Shown piece after piece: positions 20,734 to 30,751 of a DNA stretch of 64,000 bases. Each line of letters begins with the position of its first letter. Position 1 is the first letter of the stretch. The position numbers and the translations under genes were made by a program. The notes beneath the pieces are model-generated. The model was given only the letters and a program-made list of their open reading frames with translations, had not been told where the DNA came from and ran no database searches. This DNA comes from Streptomyces sp. B93 (GTDB lineage Bacteria; Actinomycetota; Actinomycetes; Streptomycetales; Streptomycetaceae). Where the stretch lies: positions 1 to 64,000 of the forward strand of contig NZ_JAGPXL010000003.1 in NCBI RefSeq assembly GCF_018070565.1. Direction: 5' to 3'.

Positions 20734-20768
20734 GTCGCGTCAACAAGTCGCGTCAACAATGTTGACGC
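20734..20768. promoter_or_regulatory. TetR-type operator: tandem half-sites plus 19-bp palindrome
   Basis: GTCGCGTCAACAA occurs twice in tandem (20734-20746, 20747-20759); the second copy runs into the perfect palindrome GCGTCAACA-A-TGTTGACGC (20750-20768). It lies between divergent tetR and lipase genes, so it could control both. Confidence 0.65.
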
Positions 20769-20861
20769 CCCGTCGGCCCGACCGCACATTACCTATGAGT
20801 AAAACCGCGCGGTAACCCGCGCCGAGCCGCCGTGCCCCCGACGAGAAGAGAGTCCGAGCCG

Positions 20862-21728
20862 ATGAAGACCCTCCGCAATGTCATGCTCGCGTCAGCCACC
20901 GCGCTCAGTGCGGTCACCTTCGGCCTCACCGCCCCCGCCGCGCACGCCGCCACCCCCCTGAACTACGTGGCGCTCGGCGACAGTTACAGCGCCGGGAGCG
21001 GGGTGCTGCCCGTCGACCTCAGCTCCCCGCTGTGCCTGCGGTCGCTGGCCAACTACCCGCGTGTCATCGCCTCCCGGACCGGTGCCCGGCTGACGGACGT
21101 CACCTGCGGCGCCGCCCAGACCAAGGACTTCACCGCGTCCCAGTACCCGGGCGTGCCGCCCCAGGTCGCGGCGCTCGGCCCGGACACCGAGCTGGTGACG
21201 CTGACCATCGGCGGCAACGACAACGGCACCTTCATCAACGCCATGACCGCCTGCGGCACCGCGGGCCTGCTCAGCGGCGGCAAGGGCAGCCCCTGCAAGG
21301 ACCGGTACGGCAGCGGCTTCGTCGACCAGATCGAGACGAACACCTATCCGGCGCTCAAGGCCGCCCTGCGGAACGTCAGGGACAAGGCGCCGGGGGCACG
21401 GGTGGCCGCGCTCGGCTACCCGTGGATCATGCCACCCACCGCCGATCCGTCCTGCTTCGCCAAACTGCCGGTCGCCTCCGGCGACGTGCCCTATCTGCGG
21501 GACATCCAGGCCCACCTCAACGCGGCCGTCGAGCGCGCCGCCCGGGAGACCGGCGCCACCTTCGTGGACTTCTCCGAGGTCTCCGAGGGCCATGACGCCT
21601 GCAAGCCCGGCGGCACCCGGTGGATCGAGCCGCTCCTCTTCGGCACCAGCCTGGTGCCCGTCCACCCCAACGCCCTCGGCGAGTCACGCATGGCACGCCA
21701 CACGATGGACACCCTCGGGCTCGGCTGA
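20862..21728 (+). CDS. Secreted SGNH-family lipase/esterase
   Basis: 288 residues: Sec signal peptide (cleavage near APAAHA-ATPL), then an SGNH hydrolase. Block I GDSYSAG places the nucleophile at about Ser41, block III is GGNDNG, and the catalytic His is in VPVHPNALGE. Six cysteines fit the three disulfides of the S. coelicolor/S. rimosus extracellular lipases, which it resembles along its length. ATG 20862 begins the signal peptide; the longer frame from 20832 adds only polar sequence. Probably controlled by the divergent TetR. Confidence 0.93.
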   Translation: MKTLRNVMLASATALSAVTFGLTAPAAHAATPLNYVALGDSYSAGSGVLPVDLSSPLCLRSLANYPRVIASRTGARLTDVTCGAAQTKDFTASQYPGVPPQVAALGPDTELVTLTIGGNDNGTFINAMTACGTAGLLSGGKGSPCKDRYGSGFVDQIETNTYPALKAALRNVRDKAPGARVAALGYPWIMPPTADPSCFAKLPVASGDVPYLRDIQAHLNAAVERAARETGATFVDFSEVSEGHDACKPGGTRWIEPLLFGTSLVPVHPNALGESRMARHTMDTLGLG

Positions 21729-21732
21729 CCGC

Positions 21733-22074
21733 TCACGCCGCCAGGGGCGTCACCCGGGCCGCCGTCCGCCGCGGCGCCGCGGCCGGGGTGACCGCGCGGG
21801 CGGCCCGGACCCGGTAGGTGGTCCTGGCCGGGTCGACGAGGGGTTCGCCGAGGACGATCCGCCGCGCGGCGTGCAACTCGTCGCACACGGCCGTGGGCAG
21901 GGCGACGTAACAGGCGCCCTGCCCGGGTGCGGAGCCGAGGGGCCGCCAGTAGCCGTATCTGCGGCGCCCGCCCTCGTGCTGGACGGTGGCGAAGACCGGT
22001 GTACCGGGGTCGGAGACGATGCGCAGGACGTCGGCGGCGGCCCGGCCGACCGGGGCGGAGGAGCGGGAGTTCAC
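21733..22074 (-). CDS. Conserved actinomycete protein of unknown function
   Basis: 113 residues from a GTG with a GAAAGG site. The body (DVLRIVSDPGTPVFATVQHE, RYGYWRPLG, CYVALPTAVCDELHAARRI) looks like a folded, conserved small domain; the Ala/Arg-rich tail looks disordered. No motif is recognised. A RecA-NDp/PafBC-like promoter lies 72 bases upstream, the only hint of role: possible induction by DNA damage. It ends 4 bases from the convergent lipase stop. Confidence 0.65.
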   Translation of the reverse strand: MNSRSSAPVGRAAADVLRIVSDPGTPVFATVQHEGGRRRYGYWRPLGSAPGQGACYVALPTAVCDELHAARRIVLGEPLVDPARTTYRVRAARAVTPAAAPRRTAARVTPLAA

Positions 22075-22145
22075 CAGCGGCCTTTCTTCGAGCGGGACTT
22101 CGGGGCGGCCCGCCCGGTCCGGCCGGGTCGGTCACGCTTGATCGA

Positions 22146-22168
22146 AGTCTTCCCCATGCCACTGACAA
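22146..22168 (-). promoter_or_regulatory. RecA-NDp/PafBC-like promoter for the 113-residue protein
   Basis: Read on the minus strand: TTGTCAGTG, 8 bases, AAGACT. The -35 block with its following GC is a perfect match to the damage-promoter motif; the -10 keeps A at 2 and T at 6. Confidence 0.5.
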
Positions 22169-22198
22169 CAGTCCGCTCCCCGCCGCGCCGACGCTCCG

Positions 22199-23665
<1,467 letters not shown>

Positions 23666-23786
23666 TCAGCCAGATGTGGACGGGTGGTCAAGAGCTGTAT
23701 CCGGTCACGGCCGTCCGCTGAGCGGACACGAACCGGGGTGACGCGCACCGTTGCCCAGGACGGCGGGCTCTGATGATGTTGGACGC

Positions 23787-24521
23787 ATGGCTGATACGAC
23801 GATGAAGGTGCTGCTGGTGGTCAACGCGCCCCGCAGCGGACCGGGGCGGCTGGTGGAGTGGCTGCGCGAGGAGGGTCTCGAGGTGACGGAGCTGCCGGGA
23901 CGGTCGGCGCCCGCCACCCCGGCCGGGTACGCCGCCGTGGTGCTGCTCGGCGGCGCCTTCCTGCCCGACGCCGACACGTACGCGCCCTGGCTGCCCGCGC
24001 AGCGCGACCTCGCCCGCGGGTGCGTGGCGGACGGGGTGCCGTTGCTCGGCATCTGTCTGGGCGCGCAGGTGCTGGCGCTGGCGACCGGTGGCGAGGTGAA
24101 GGGCGCCCACGGTCGGCCGGAACGCGGGTCCTGCACCGTCGTACGGCGACCGGAGGCCGCGCACGACCCGCTGCTGGCCGGGCTCCCGGACGTGTTCCCC
24201 GTGATCCAGAACCACCGCGACCAGATCACCGCGCTGCCGCCCGGCGCCGTGCATCTGGCCCAGAGCGCTAACTGCCCGGTGCAGGCGTTCCGGATGGGCG
24301 AGCACGCCTGGGGTGTGCAGTTCCACCCGGAGGTCGGCGCCGAGCGGCTCGCCGACTGGGACGAGGCGGCGCTGGCGGACACGGGGCTGGACGTGGCGGC
24401 GCTGCGGACGGCGGCCACGGCGGCGGAACCCGAAGCGCGCCGGGCGGCACGCCGACTGGTGGCCAACTTCGCCACCGCGGTGCGCGCACGGCGGGCGGTC
24501 CATGGTGGACGCGTTGACTAG
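23787..24521 (+). CDS. Class I glutamine amidotransferase-like protein
   Basis: 244 residues with the GATase1 fold: catalytic Cys in LLGICLGAQVLA, and His-Glu in WGVQFHPEVG; LLGGAF provides the oxyanion turn. It matches stand-alone GMP-synthase-like amidotransferases rather than a biosynthetic subunit, so its acceptor is unknown. ATG 23787 has no Shine-Dalgarno, suggesting a leaderless message. Its stop lies inside the palindrome that precedes the padR gene 25 bases on, so the pair may be co-transcribed. Confidence 0.88.
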   Translation: MADTTMKVLLVVNAPRSGPGRLVEWLREEGLEVTELPGRSAPATPAGYAAVVLLGGAFLPDADTYAPWLPAQRDLARGCVADGVPLLGICLGAQVLALATGGEVKGAHGRPERGSCTVVRRPEAAHDPLLAGLPDVFPVIQNHRDQITALPPGAVHLAQSANCPVQAFRMGEHAWGVQFHPEVGAERLADWDEAALADTGLDVAALRTAATAAEPEARRAARRLVANFATAVRARRAVHGGRVD

Positions 24522-24526
24522 TCAAC
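24513..24526. promoter_or_regulatory. PadR operator candidate
   Basis: Perfect palindrome GTTGACTAGTCAAC, 21 bases before the padR ATG; it contains the amidotransferase stop TAG. Position fits autoregulation by PadR. Confidence 0.6.
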
Positions 24527-24546
24527 TCGGTGTTACGTTGTGATCC

Positions 24547-25122
24547 ATGGCTCTGCGCAACGCGGTGATGGCCGCGCTTCTGGAGGGTGAGGCGTCCGGG
24601 TACGACCTCGCGAAGGGATTCGAGGCCTCGGTCGCCAACTTCTGGATGGCCACTCCGCAGCAGATCTACCGGGAGCTGGAGCGCATGGCGGGCGAGGGCC
24701 TCGTCTCCGCCCGTGTCGTACAGCAGGAGCGGCGGCCCAACAAGCGCCTGTTCTCGCTGACCGACGCCGGACGGGCCGCCGTGCGCGCCTACGTCGCCGA
24801 GGTGCCGGCGAAGCCGACGGCGCTGCGTGACGAGCTGATGGTCAAGGTGCAGTGCGTCGACGTCGGTGACATCGACGCGGTGCGGGCCGCGATCGCCGAG
24901 CGGGTGGAGTGGGCGACCGCCAAGCTGGCCCGTTTCGAGCGGATGCGGGCGCGGCTATTGGCGGGGCGCGGCGAGGACGAGTTCTTCGCCACCGCCGAGC
25001 GCGTCGGCCCGTACCTCACGCTGCTGGGCGGTATCGCGTTCGCGCGGGAGAACCAGCGGTGGGGCGAGCTGGCCCTGCGGCGGCTCGAACAGCGCGCCGC
25101 GGCGACGGTCGGCGAGGGCTGA
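24547..25122 (+). CDS. PadR-family transcriptional regulator
   Basis: 191 residues: PadR winged helix at the N-terminus (MAALLEGEASGYDLAKGF, QQIYRELERMAGEGLV, RLFSLTDAGRAAV) and a helical Vir-type C-terminal dimerisation domain (about 90-185). These usually repress an adjacent gene and respond to phenolics or drugs. A perfect palindrome precedes it. Candidate targets are itself and the upstream amidotransferase; the nearby MFS exporter is less likely because two genes intervene. Confidence 0.93.
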   Translation: MALRNAVMAALLEGEASGYDLAKGFEASVANFWMATPQQIYRELERMAGEGLVSARVVQQERRPNKRLFSLTDAGRAAVRAYVAEVPAKPTALRDELMVKVQCVDVGDIDAVRAAIAERVEWATAKLARFERMRARLLAGRGEDEFFATAERVGPYLTLLGGIAFARENQRWGELALRRLEQRAAATVGEG

Positions 25123-25152
25123 CGGGACGGCAGCCGACGGGCGGCGGCACGG

Positions 25153-26541
25153 TCAGGCCACGGGAGGGGTCGCGGGAGGCGCCGGGGGCTGGGGGCGGGA
25201 GCGGTGGGAGCGGTGGGGCGCGGCCGTACGGCCCACAGCGGCGGCCAGTTTGCGCAGCCTGCGCCAGTCCAGCCGGGGCGACGGTTCGGGGATGCCGGGC
25301 CGCTCGCGCGGGACGCGGACGCGCAGCACGCGGCGTTCGATGCGGCAGCGGACGGGGGTGGGCAGGGTGACGGGCTCGCCGTCGAGTCCGGCCTCCACCT
25401 CGGGCGCGTCGGCCTCGATGACCACGTCGTGGGAGGTGGTGGTGGCGAAGCCGCCCGGGGCGAGGAGGAGTTCGGCGGCGTCGACGGCACTGTCGACCTT
25501 CACCGCGACGACGCCGAGCCGCCCGGAGTCCAGCCGTGCCCGGCGGCCGAAGCCGAAGGGTTCGTCGACGCGGTAGGGGTTGTTGCTGACCAGGACGGCG
25601 TGCGGGTCATCGAACACCTTGCGGTGCGCGCGGGCGGTGAGCCGTGGGCCGTGCTGCCGGGAGAGCAGGTCGGGCAGCAGTTCCAGCGCCGTACCGACCT
25701 TGTCGGCGCGGTAGCCGGGGCTCTGCACCACGGCCCCGTACACCCCGAAGGAGACGTTGTTGACGAAGGGGCGGTCCCCGGCGAAGCAGAGGTCCACGCG
25801 CATCTCGACGCCGTCGGTGAGCGCGTCCAGGCAGGCGGCGGGGTCGTCGCGGTCCAGGCCGAGGTCCATGGCGAAGTGGTTGCGGGTGCCGGCCGAGATC
25901 ACCATGAACGGCAGTCCGTGCTCGGCGGCGACCGCGGCGACCAGGGCCTGGGTGCCGTCGCCGCCGCCGACGCCGAGCAGGTCGGCGCCGTCCGCCACGG
26001 CCGCCCGGGCCAGCGCGGCCACGTCCCGCGGCCGGTCCGGGTCGAGCAGGACGACGCGCGCGCCGAGTCGTTCGGCCTTCTCCCGCAGCGCGAACCGTTC
26101 CACCTTCCCGCCGCCGGAGAGGGGGTTGAGCAGCACGAAGGGGCGGCGCGGGGGCGGGGTGCGGTACTCCCTGGCCCGGTTGCGGCGCAGTCCGGTGGTG
26201 CGCAGCGCGTACCGGCCGCTGCCCACCGCCGCCGACCACAGCAGCGCGGACAGGAGGACGACCCACAGGAGGTTCGCGCGGGCGAAGAGGGTGATGACGG
26301 CGACGGGGGTGAACAGGGCGACGGCCGCGGCCGCCATGCGCGGGACACCGCGGCGGGACAGCGTCCACCACAGCGCGGCGAAGGTGACGGCGAGCCCGGC
26401 GACGCCGAGCAGGAGCAGCAGCAGGCCCGTGACGCCGCCCTCGACCAGCGGCAGCAGCAGCGCCGCGGCCGCGGCCACCAGCGCCATGCGGGCCGCCCAG
26501 GCCTGACGGCGGTGCGTACCCATCCTGACCACCGGTACCAC
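25153..26541 (-). CDS. Membrane-anchored diacylglycerol/lipid kinase (DagK family)
   Basis: 462 residues. Three or so membrane helices (about 12-95), then the lipid-kinase catalytic domain: nucleotide site GVGGGDGTQALVA, the entry PFVLLNPLSGGG, and ISAGTRNHFAMDLGLD. It phosphorylates a membrane lipid such as diacylglycerol; some relatives act on undecaprenol or sphingoid bases. GTG 26541 is chosen since GGAGG sits 7 bases upstream; ATG 26523 is six codons downstream. The C-terminus is a Pro/Arg-rich tail. Single gene between convergent padR and the co-directional MFS gene. Confidence 0.88.
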   Translation of the reverse strand: MVPVVRMGTHRRQAWAARMALVAAAAALLLPLVEGGVTGLLLLLLGVAGLAVTFAALWWTLSRRGVPRMAAAAVALFTPVAVITLFARANLLWVVLLSALLWSAAVGSGRYALRTTGLRRNRAREYRTPPPRRPFVLLNPLSGGGKVERFALREKAERLGARVVLLDPDRPRDVAALARAAVADGADLLGVGGGDGTQALVAAVAAEHGLPFMVISAGTRNHFAMDLGLDRDDPAACLDALTDGVEMRVDLCFAGDRPFVNNVSFGVYGAVVQSPGYRADKVGTALELLPDLLSRQHGPRLTARAHRKVFDDPHAVLVSNNPYRVDEPFGFGRRARLDSGRLGVVAVKVDSAVDAAELLLAPGGFATTTSHDVVIEADAPEVEAGLDGEPVTLPTPVRCRIERRVLRVRVPRERPGIPEPSPRLDWRRLRKLAAAVGRTAAPHRSHRSRPQPPAPPATPPVA

Positions 26542-26626
26542 TCGGTTCCCTCCCCGCGGGCCTCTCCCGCCGTTCTCCGGAGAACCTTCCCCGAAAGCGC
26601 GCGGACAGCCCGCCCCCGTCCGTCGG

Positions 26627-28138
26627 TCAGCCCTGCCCGGCGTGCGTGTGGCTGTGCGAGGCGTCCTCGGGACAGGGGCGCCGGGTGTCCCGGCGGTGTC
26701 CTCGCCAGTCCCGTACCGCGAGGCCGAACGCGGCCACCACGGGCAGGATGCCACAGCCGACGGCGACGGTGACCGCGGCCCGGTAGTCGTCGTGGTCCTG
26801 GGAGAGGACCAGGTAGAACAGGCCGGGCAGGGCGGCCGTGCCCATGGCGCCGCCGAGGCGCTGCCCGGTCTGGAGGGCGCCGCCCGCGGCACCGGCCATC
26901 CGCACCGGTACGTTGCGCAGGGTCATGGTGACGTTCGGCGAGATCACGCAGCCGCTGCCGACGCCGCCGAGGAACAGGGCGGGCGCGGGCAGCCAGGTCG
27001 CGAGGCCGGCGGGCGCCCAGTGCAGGACGAGCGCGGCCCCGCCGAGGCCGGCCGTCACCGCGGCGAGACCGCACACCGTCAGCAGCCGCCCCAGCCGCTC
27101 CACCAGCCGCCCGGCCACGAAGGCGGCGAGCGCCGATCCCGCCGCGAACGGCGTGACCGCCAGGCCGGACCGCAGCGGCGAGTACCCCAGGCCGTTCTGG
27201 AAGAACAGCGCGAAGACCAGCCACACCCCGCTGAACCCGACGAAGTACAGGGTGGCGATGGCCGCCCCGGTGGCGTAACCGCGGGTGTCGGTGAGCAGCG
27301 CCGGGTCGAGCAGCGGCTGCCCCTCGCGGACGGCGACCCGGCGCTCCCAGCGCGCGAAGACGGCGAGGAGGGCGAGCCCGGCGGGGAACAGCCACCACAC
27401 CCTGGCGATCCCTCCCGACTCGGCGAGCACCAGGGGCAGCATGAGCGCCAGCACACCGGTGCCGAGCAGGGCCACCCCGGGCAGGTCGAGACGCTGTCTG
27501 CCGGTCGGCCGGGTGCGCGGCAGCAGGCGCAGGCCCAGGACCAGGGCGATGACGCCGACGGGGACGTTGACGTAGAAGATCCAGCGCCAGCCCCCGGGGC
27601 CGTCCGCGAGGGCGAGGATGAGTCCTCCGGTGACCGGGCCCACCGCGCTGGAGATGCCGACGGTGGCGCCGAACAGGCCGAAGGCCCGCCCGCGCTCGGC
27701 GCCGCGGAACATCTGCTGGATGAGGGCGGAGTTCTGCGGCGCCAGGCATCCGGCGCACACCCCCTGGGCGATACGGGCGGTGATGAGCAGGCCGATCCCG
27801 GGCGCGGCGCCCGCCGCCGCGCTGCACACCACGAAGCCGCCGAGGGCCAGCAGGAAGATCCGGCGCCTGCCGATCGCGTCGCCGAGGCGGCCCGCGGTGA
27901 CCAGGACCAGGGCGAAGGCGAGGGCGTAGCCGGAGACGACCCACTGGATGGCGGGCGCCGAGGCGTGCAGGTCCTTCTGCATGGTCGGCAGGGCGACGGC
28001 GACGATGGTCACGTCGAGCAGGCTCATGAACCCGGCCACCAGCGTCACCCAGAGCGCCTTCCAGCGCCGGGGATCGGTCCCGTCCTGCACCCGCTCGGCC
28101 TCCCGCCCGCCGCTCGGCGGCCGTGTCCGTGCTCGCAC
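26627..28138 (-). CDS. MFS drug-type exporter, DHA2 (14-helix) family
   Basis: 503 residues with about fourteen membrane helices. Motif A-like GRLGDAIGRRRIF lies after helix 2, the helix-1 segment FMSLLDVTIVAVALP is diagnostic of EmrB/QacA-type transporters, and motif C is GATVGISSAVGPVTGG. It exports drugs or metabolites by proton antiport. GTG start with GAGGAG at 6 bases. The His-containing tail (EDASHSHTHAGQG) may be incidental. Eighty-five bases separate it from the lipid kinase downstream. Confidence 0.92.
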   Translation of the reverse strand: MRARTRPPSGGREAERVQDGTDPRRWKALWVTLVAGFMSLLDVTIVAVALPTMQKDLHASAPAIQWVVSGYALAFALVLVTAGRLGDAIGRRRIFLLALGGFVVCSAAAGAAPGIGLLITARIAQGVCAGCLAPQNSALIQQMFRGAERGRAFGLFGATVGISSAVGPVTGGLILALADGPGGWRWIFYVNVPVGVIALVLGLRLLPRTRPTGRQRLDLPGVALLGTGVLALMLPLVLAESGGIARVWWLFPAGLALLAVFARWERRVAVREGQPLLDPALLTDTRGYATGAAIATLYFVGFSGVWLVFALFFQNGLGYSPLRSGLAVTPFAAGSALAAFVAGRLVERLGRLLTVCGLAAVTAGLGGAALVLHWAPAGLATWLPAPALFLGGVGSGCVISPNVTMTLRNVPVRMAGAAGGALQTGQRLGGAMGTAALPGLFYLVLSQDHDDYRAAVTVAVGCGILPVVAAFGLAVRDWRGHRRDTRRPCPEDASHSHTHAGQG

Positions 28139-28336
28139 CGCGACTCCTCACTGTCGGCCGCCGAAACGGTGTGCGCCGTACGGCGTGCCCGTCGTGTCGT
28201 ACGGAGTACCACTGTCCGCGGCCCGTACCCGGCACTCCCGCCCGACGGCGTTTGCCGGAACGGCAAAGCCGCTCGGCCCCGCCCGTGGCCCGGCAGCATG
28301 ATCGGCCGTGAGCAGACCGACGTACCCGGAGGACCC

Positions 28337-29317
28337 ATGCAAGCGCACGTCAAGGATTTCACCCACCGCCTGGTCGCCTCACCAGCGGGCAGGATCCATC
28401 TGGTGGAGCAGGGGACCGGCCCGCTGGTGCTCCTGGTGCACGGTTTCCCGGAGTCCTGGTACTCCTGGCGCCACCAGCTGCCCGCGCTTGCCGCGGCCGG
28501 GTACCGCGCGGTCGCCGTCGATGTCCGCGGTTACGGCCGCTCCTCGCGCCCCGCTGACCCGGCCGCCTACCGGATGCTGGACCTCGTGGAGGACAACGCG
28601 CAGGTCGTTCGCGCCCTGGGTGAGGAGACGGCGGTGATCGTCGGCCATGACTGGGGCGCGACCATCGCCGCGAACTCCGCGCTGCTGCGCCCGGACGTCT
28701 TCCGCGCGGTGGGGCTGCTCAGCGTCCCCTACACCCCGCGCGGCGGTCCCCGCCCCAGCGAGATCTTCGCCCGGCTGGGCGGCGAGGAGGAGTTCTACGT
28801 CTCCTACTTCCAGCGCCCCGGCCGGGCCGAGGCCGAGATCGAACCCGACGTGCGCGGCTGGCTCGCCGGGTTCTACGCCGCCCTGTCCGCCGACACCATG
28901 CCCACGCCGGACGCCGCCGACCCGCACTTCGTCGGCCCCGGCGGGACACTGCGCGACCGCTTCCCCACCGGCCCGCTGCCCGCCTGGCTCGGCGAGGACG
29001 ACCTCGACGTGTACGCCGGTGAGTTCGAGCGGACCGGTCTGACGGGGGCGCTCAACCGCTACCGCAACATGGACCGCGACTGGGAGGACCTGGCGTCCGT
29101 CGACGGCGCCCCGGTCACCCAGCCGTCGCTCTTCGCGGGCGGTCTGCTGGACGCCTCCACCACCTGGCTCAAGGACGCCATCGACGCCTACCCCGTCACG
29201 CTCCCCGGTCTGGTCTCCTCCCACCTCCTGGAGGGCTGCGGGCACTGGATCCAGCAGGAGCGCCCGGCCGAGGTCAACCGCATCCTGACCGACTGGCTGG
29301 CGGCCCTGCCGGGCTGA
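28337..29317 (+). CDS. Alpha/beta-hydrolase, epoxide hydrolase type
   Basis: 326 residues, alpha/beta fold. The oxyanion motif is HGFPESWYSWR, the nucleophile is Asp in VGHDWGA (Asp, not Ser, marks epoxide hydrolases and dehalogenases), and the base is His in EGCGHWIQQE. These features favour soluble epoxide hydrolase, adding water across an epoxide. ATG with GGAGG 4 bases upstream. Divergent from the MFS exporter, ending at a hairpin. Confidence 0.9.
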   Translation: MQAHVKDFTHRLVASPAGRIHLVEQGTGPLVLLVHGFPESWYSWRHQLPALAAAGYRAVAVDVRGYGRSSRPADPAAYRMLDLVEDNAQVVRALGEETAVIVGHDWGATIAANSALLRPDVFRAVGLLSVPYTPRGGPRPSEIFARLGGEEEFYVSYFQRPGRAEAEIEPDVRGWLAGFYAALSADTMPTPDAADPHFVGPGGTLRDRFPTGPLPAWLGEDDLDVYAGEFERTGLTGALNRYRNMDRDWEDLASVDGAPVTQPSLFAGGLLDASTTWLKDAIDAYPVTLPGLVSSHLLEGCGHWIQQERPAEVNRILTDWLAALPG

Positions 29318-29345
29318 GCGGGGCGGGCGGCCCCGCGCCGCCGGA

Positions 29346-29374
29346 GGGCCGTCGGCGCAAGCGGCTGACGGCCC
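29346..29374 (+). terminator. Hairpin after the epoxide hydrolase
   Basis: GGGCCGTC/GACGGCCC stem extended inward by a G-T pair and two more pairs, starting 29 bases after the stop. Confidence 0.6.
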
Positions 29375-29447
29375 ATCAGTCCCAGGGCGGTGTGTGATTG
29401 GCATGGACCTGTTCAGCGGAAGCCGCTAAGCTCCCGGTCCAGCACGG

Positions 29448-29461
29448 TGAGAGCGCTCTCA
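29448..29461. promoter_or_regulatory. LacI-type operator upstream of the streptogrisin-like protease
   Basis: TGAGAGCGCTCTCA is a perfect CG-centred 14-bp palindrome, the form bound by LacI-family regulators (compare the CebR site TGGGAGCGCTCCCA). It lies 51 bases before the protease ATG and probably overlaps the promoter or transcript start. Confidence 0.65.
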
Positions 29462-29512
29462 AAACGCTGTTGTTCCACCCCCACTCCGGGAACGACGAAG
29501 GGCAACCCACCC

Positions 29513-30673
29513 ATGAGACGCATCCCCCTCAGACGCACCATCCGACACTTCGGCCTGGCCACACTGATGGTCGTGGGCAGTTGGACCGCGGCGGGCACCC
29601 TGCCAGCGGCGGCCGACGACTCCCCGCCCGCCGGCCTCTCCCCCGGCCTCCTGACCGCGATGGAACGGGACCTCGGGCTCTCCCCGGCCGAGGCCACGAC
29701 CCGGCTGACGGCCGAGCGCCGCGCCACCGGCCTCGAACCCACGGCACGCCGGGCCGCCGGATCCGCCTACGCCGGTTCGTGGTTCGACGCCGACAGCGGG
29801 AAGCTGACCGTCGCCGTCACCCCCGACGCCGGCAAGGAGACGGTCCGCACGCTCCGCGACGCCGGGACGGACGTCCGCACCGTCGAGCACAGCGCCCGGC
29901 AGCTGGACGCGGCCAAGGCCCGGGTCGACCGCCTCTCCGCACCCTCGGGCGTCAGCAGCTGGCACGTCGACCCGGCCGCCAACTCCGTGGTCGTGAACGT
30001 GGTCGAGGGCGAGCGCGCCGACAACGATGTCCGACGGTTCGTCGCCCGCGCCCGCGAGGCCGGGCCGGTGACCGTGCGGACGGTCGCGGCGGCTCCCCGG
30101 ACCTTCGCGGCCGGGACGGTCGGCGGCGACCCGTACTACACCGGCAACGTCCGCTGCTCCATCGGCTTCTCGGTGCACGGCGGCTTCGTCACCGCCGGGC
30201 ACTGCGGCCGCGCGGGCGCCGGGGTGAGCGGCTGGGACCGCACGTACATCGGCACGTTCCAGGGCTCGTCGTTCCCGGGCGACGACTACGCCTGGGTCAG
30301 CGTCGGCAGCGGCTGGTGGACCGTGCCGGTCGTCCTCGGCTGGGGCACCGTCCCCGACCAGCTCGTCCGCGGGTCGGCCGAGGCCCCGATCGGCGCCTCG
30401 GTGTGCCGCTCCGGCTCCACCACGCGCTGGCACTGCGGGACCGTGCTGGCCAAGAACGAGACGGTCAACTACAGCCAGGGCGCGGTCTACCAGATGACGA
30501 AGACCAGCGTCTGCGCCGAGCCCGGTGACTCGGGCGGCTCGTTCATCAGCGGCGACCAGGCCCAGGGGGTCACCTCCGGCGGCTGGGGCAACTGCTCCAC
30601 CGGAGGCCAGACCTGGCACCAGCCGGTCAACGAGATCCTCAACCGCTACGGGCTGCGCCTGCACACGGCCTGA
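29513..30673 (+). CDS. Secreted S1 serine protease, streptogrisin C/D-like
   Basis: 386 residues: signal peptide (about 1-35), an alpha-lytic-protease-type prodomain (about 45-205) that guides folding and is then removed, and a chymotrypsin-fold domain beginning near the AAAPRTF region. The triad is His in VTAGHCG, Asp in GDDYAWV and Ser in PGDSGGS; paired cysteines flank His and Ser. It is extracellular and degrades protein. There is no chitin-binding tail, so it is closer to SGPD in architecture. A LacI-type operator precedes it and a strong terminator follows. Confidence 0.93.
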   Translation: MRRIPLRRTIRHFGLATLMVVGSWTAAGTLPAAADDSPPAGLSPGLLTAMERDLGLSPAEATTRLTAERRATGLEPTARRAAGSAYAGSWFDADSGKLTVAVTPDAGKETVRTLRDAGTDVRTVEHSARQLDAAKARVDRLSAPSGVSSWHVDPAANSVVVNVVEGERADNDVRRFVARAREAGPVTVRTVAAAPRTFAAGTVGGDPYYTGNVRCSIGFSVHGGFVTAGHCGRAGAGVSGWDRTYIGTFQGSSFPGDDYAWVSVGSGWWTVPVVLGWGTVPDQLVRGSAEAPIGASVCRSGSTTRWHCGTVLAKNETVNYSQGAVYQMTKTSVCAEPGDSGGSFISGDQAQGVTSGGWGNCSTGGQTWHQPVNEILNRYGLRLHTA

Positions 30674-30680
30674 CCGGGCG

Positions 30681-30717
30681 GCGGTACCGGCGGGCCCGTG
30701 GGACCCGCCGGTACCGC
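30681..30717 (+). terminator. Terminator after the S1 protease
   Basis: Perfect 14-bp stem GCGGTACCGGCGGG/CCCGCCGGTACCGC with a 9-base loop, just past the stop; also usable by the convergent siderophore operon. Confidence 0.8.
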
Positions 30718-30751
30718 ACCCGGCGGTAGGGCGTCGCCCTACCGCCGGGTG
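30717..30751 (-). terminator. Hairpin containing the stop codon of the siderophore permease
   Basis: Perfect 16-bp stem CACCCGGCGGTAGGGC/GCCCTACCGCCGGGTG with a 3-base loop. Its arm includes the last permease codons and TAG, so coding and termination signals overlap. It abuts the hairpin at 30681-30717. Confidence 0.75.
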
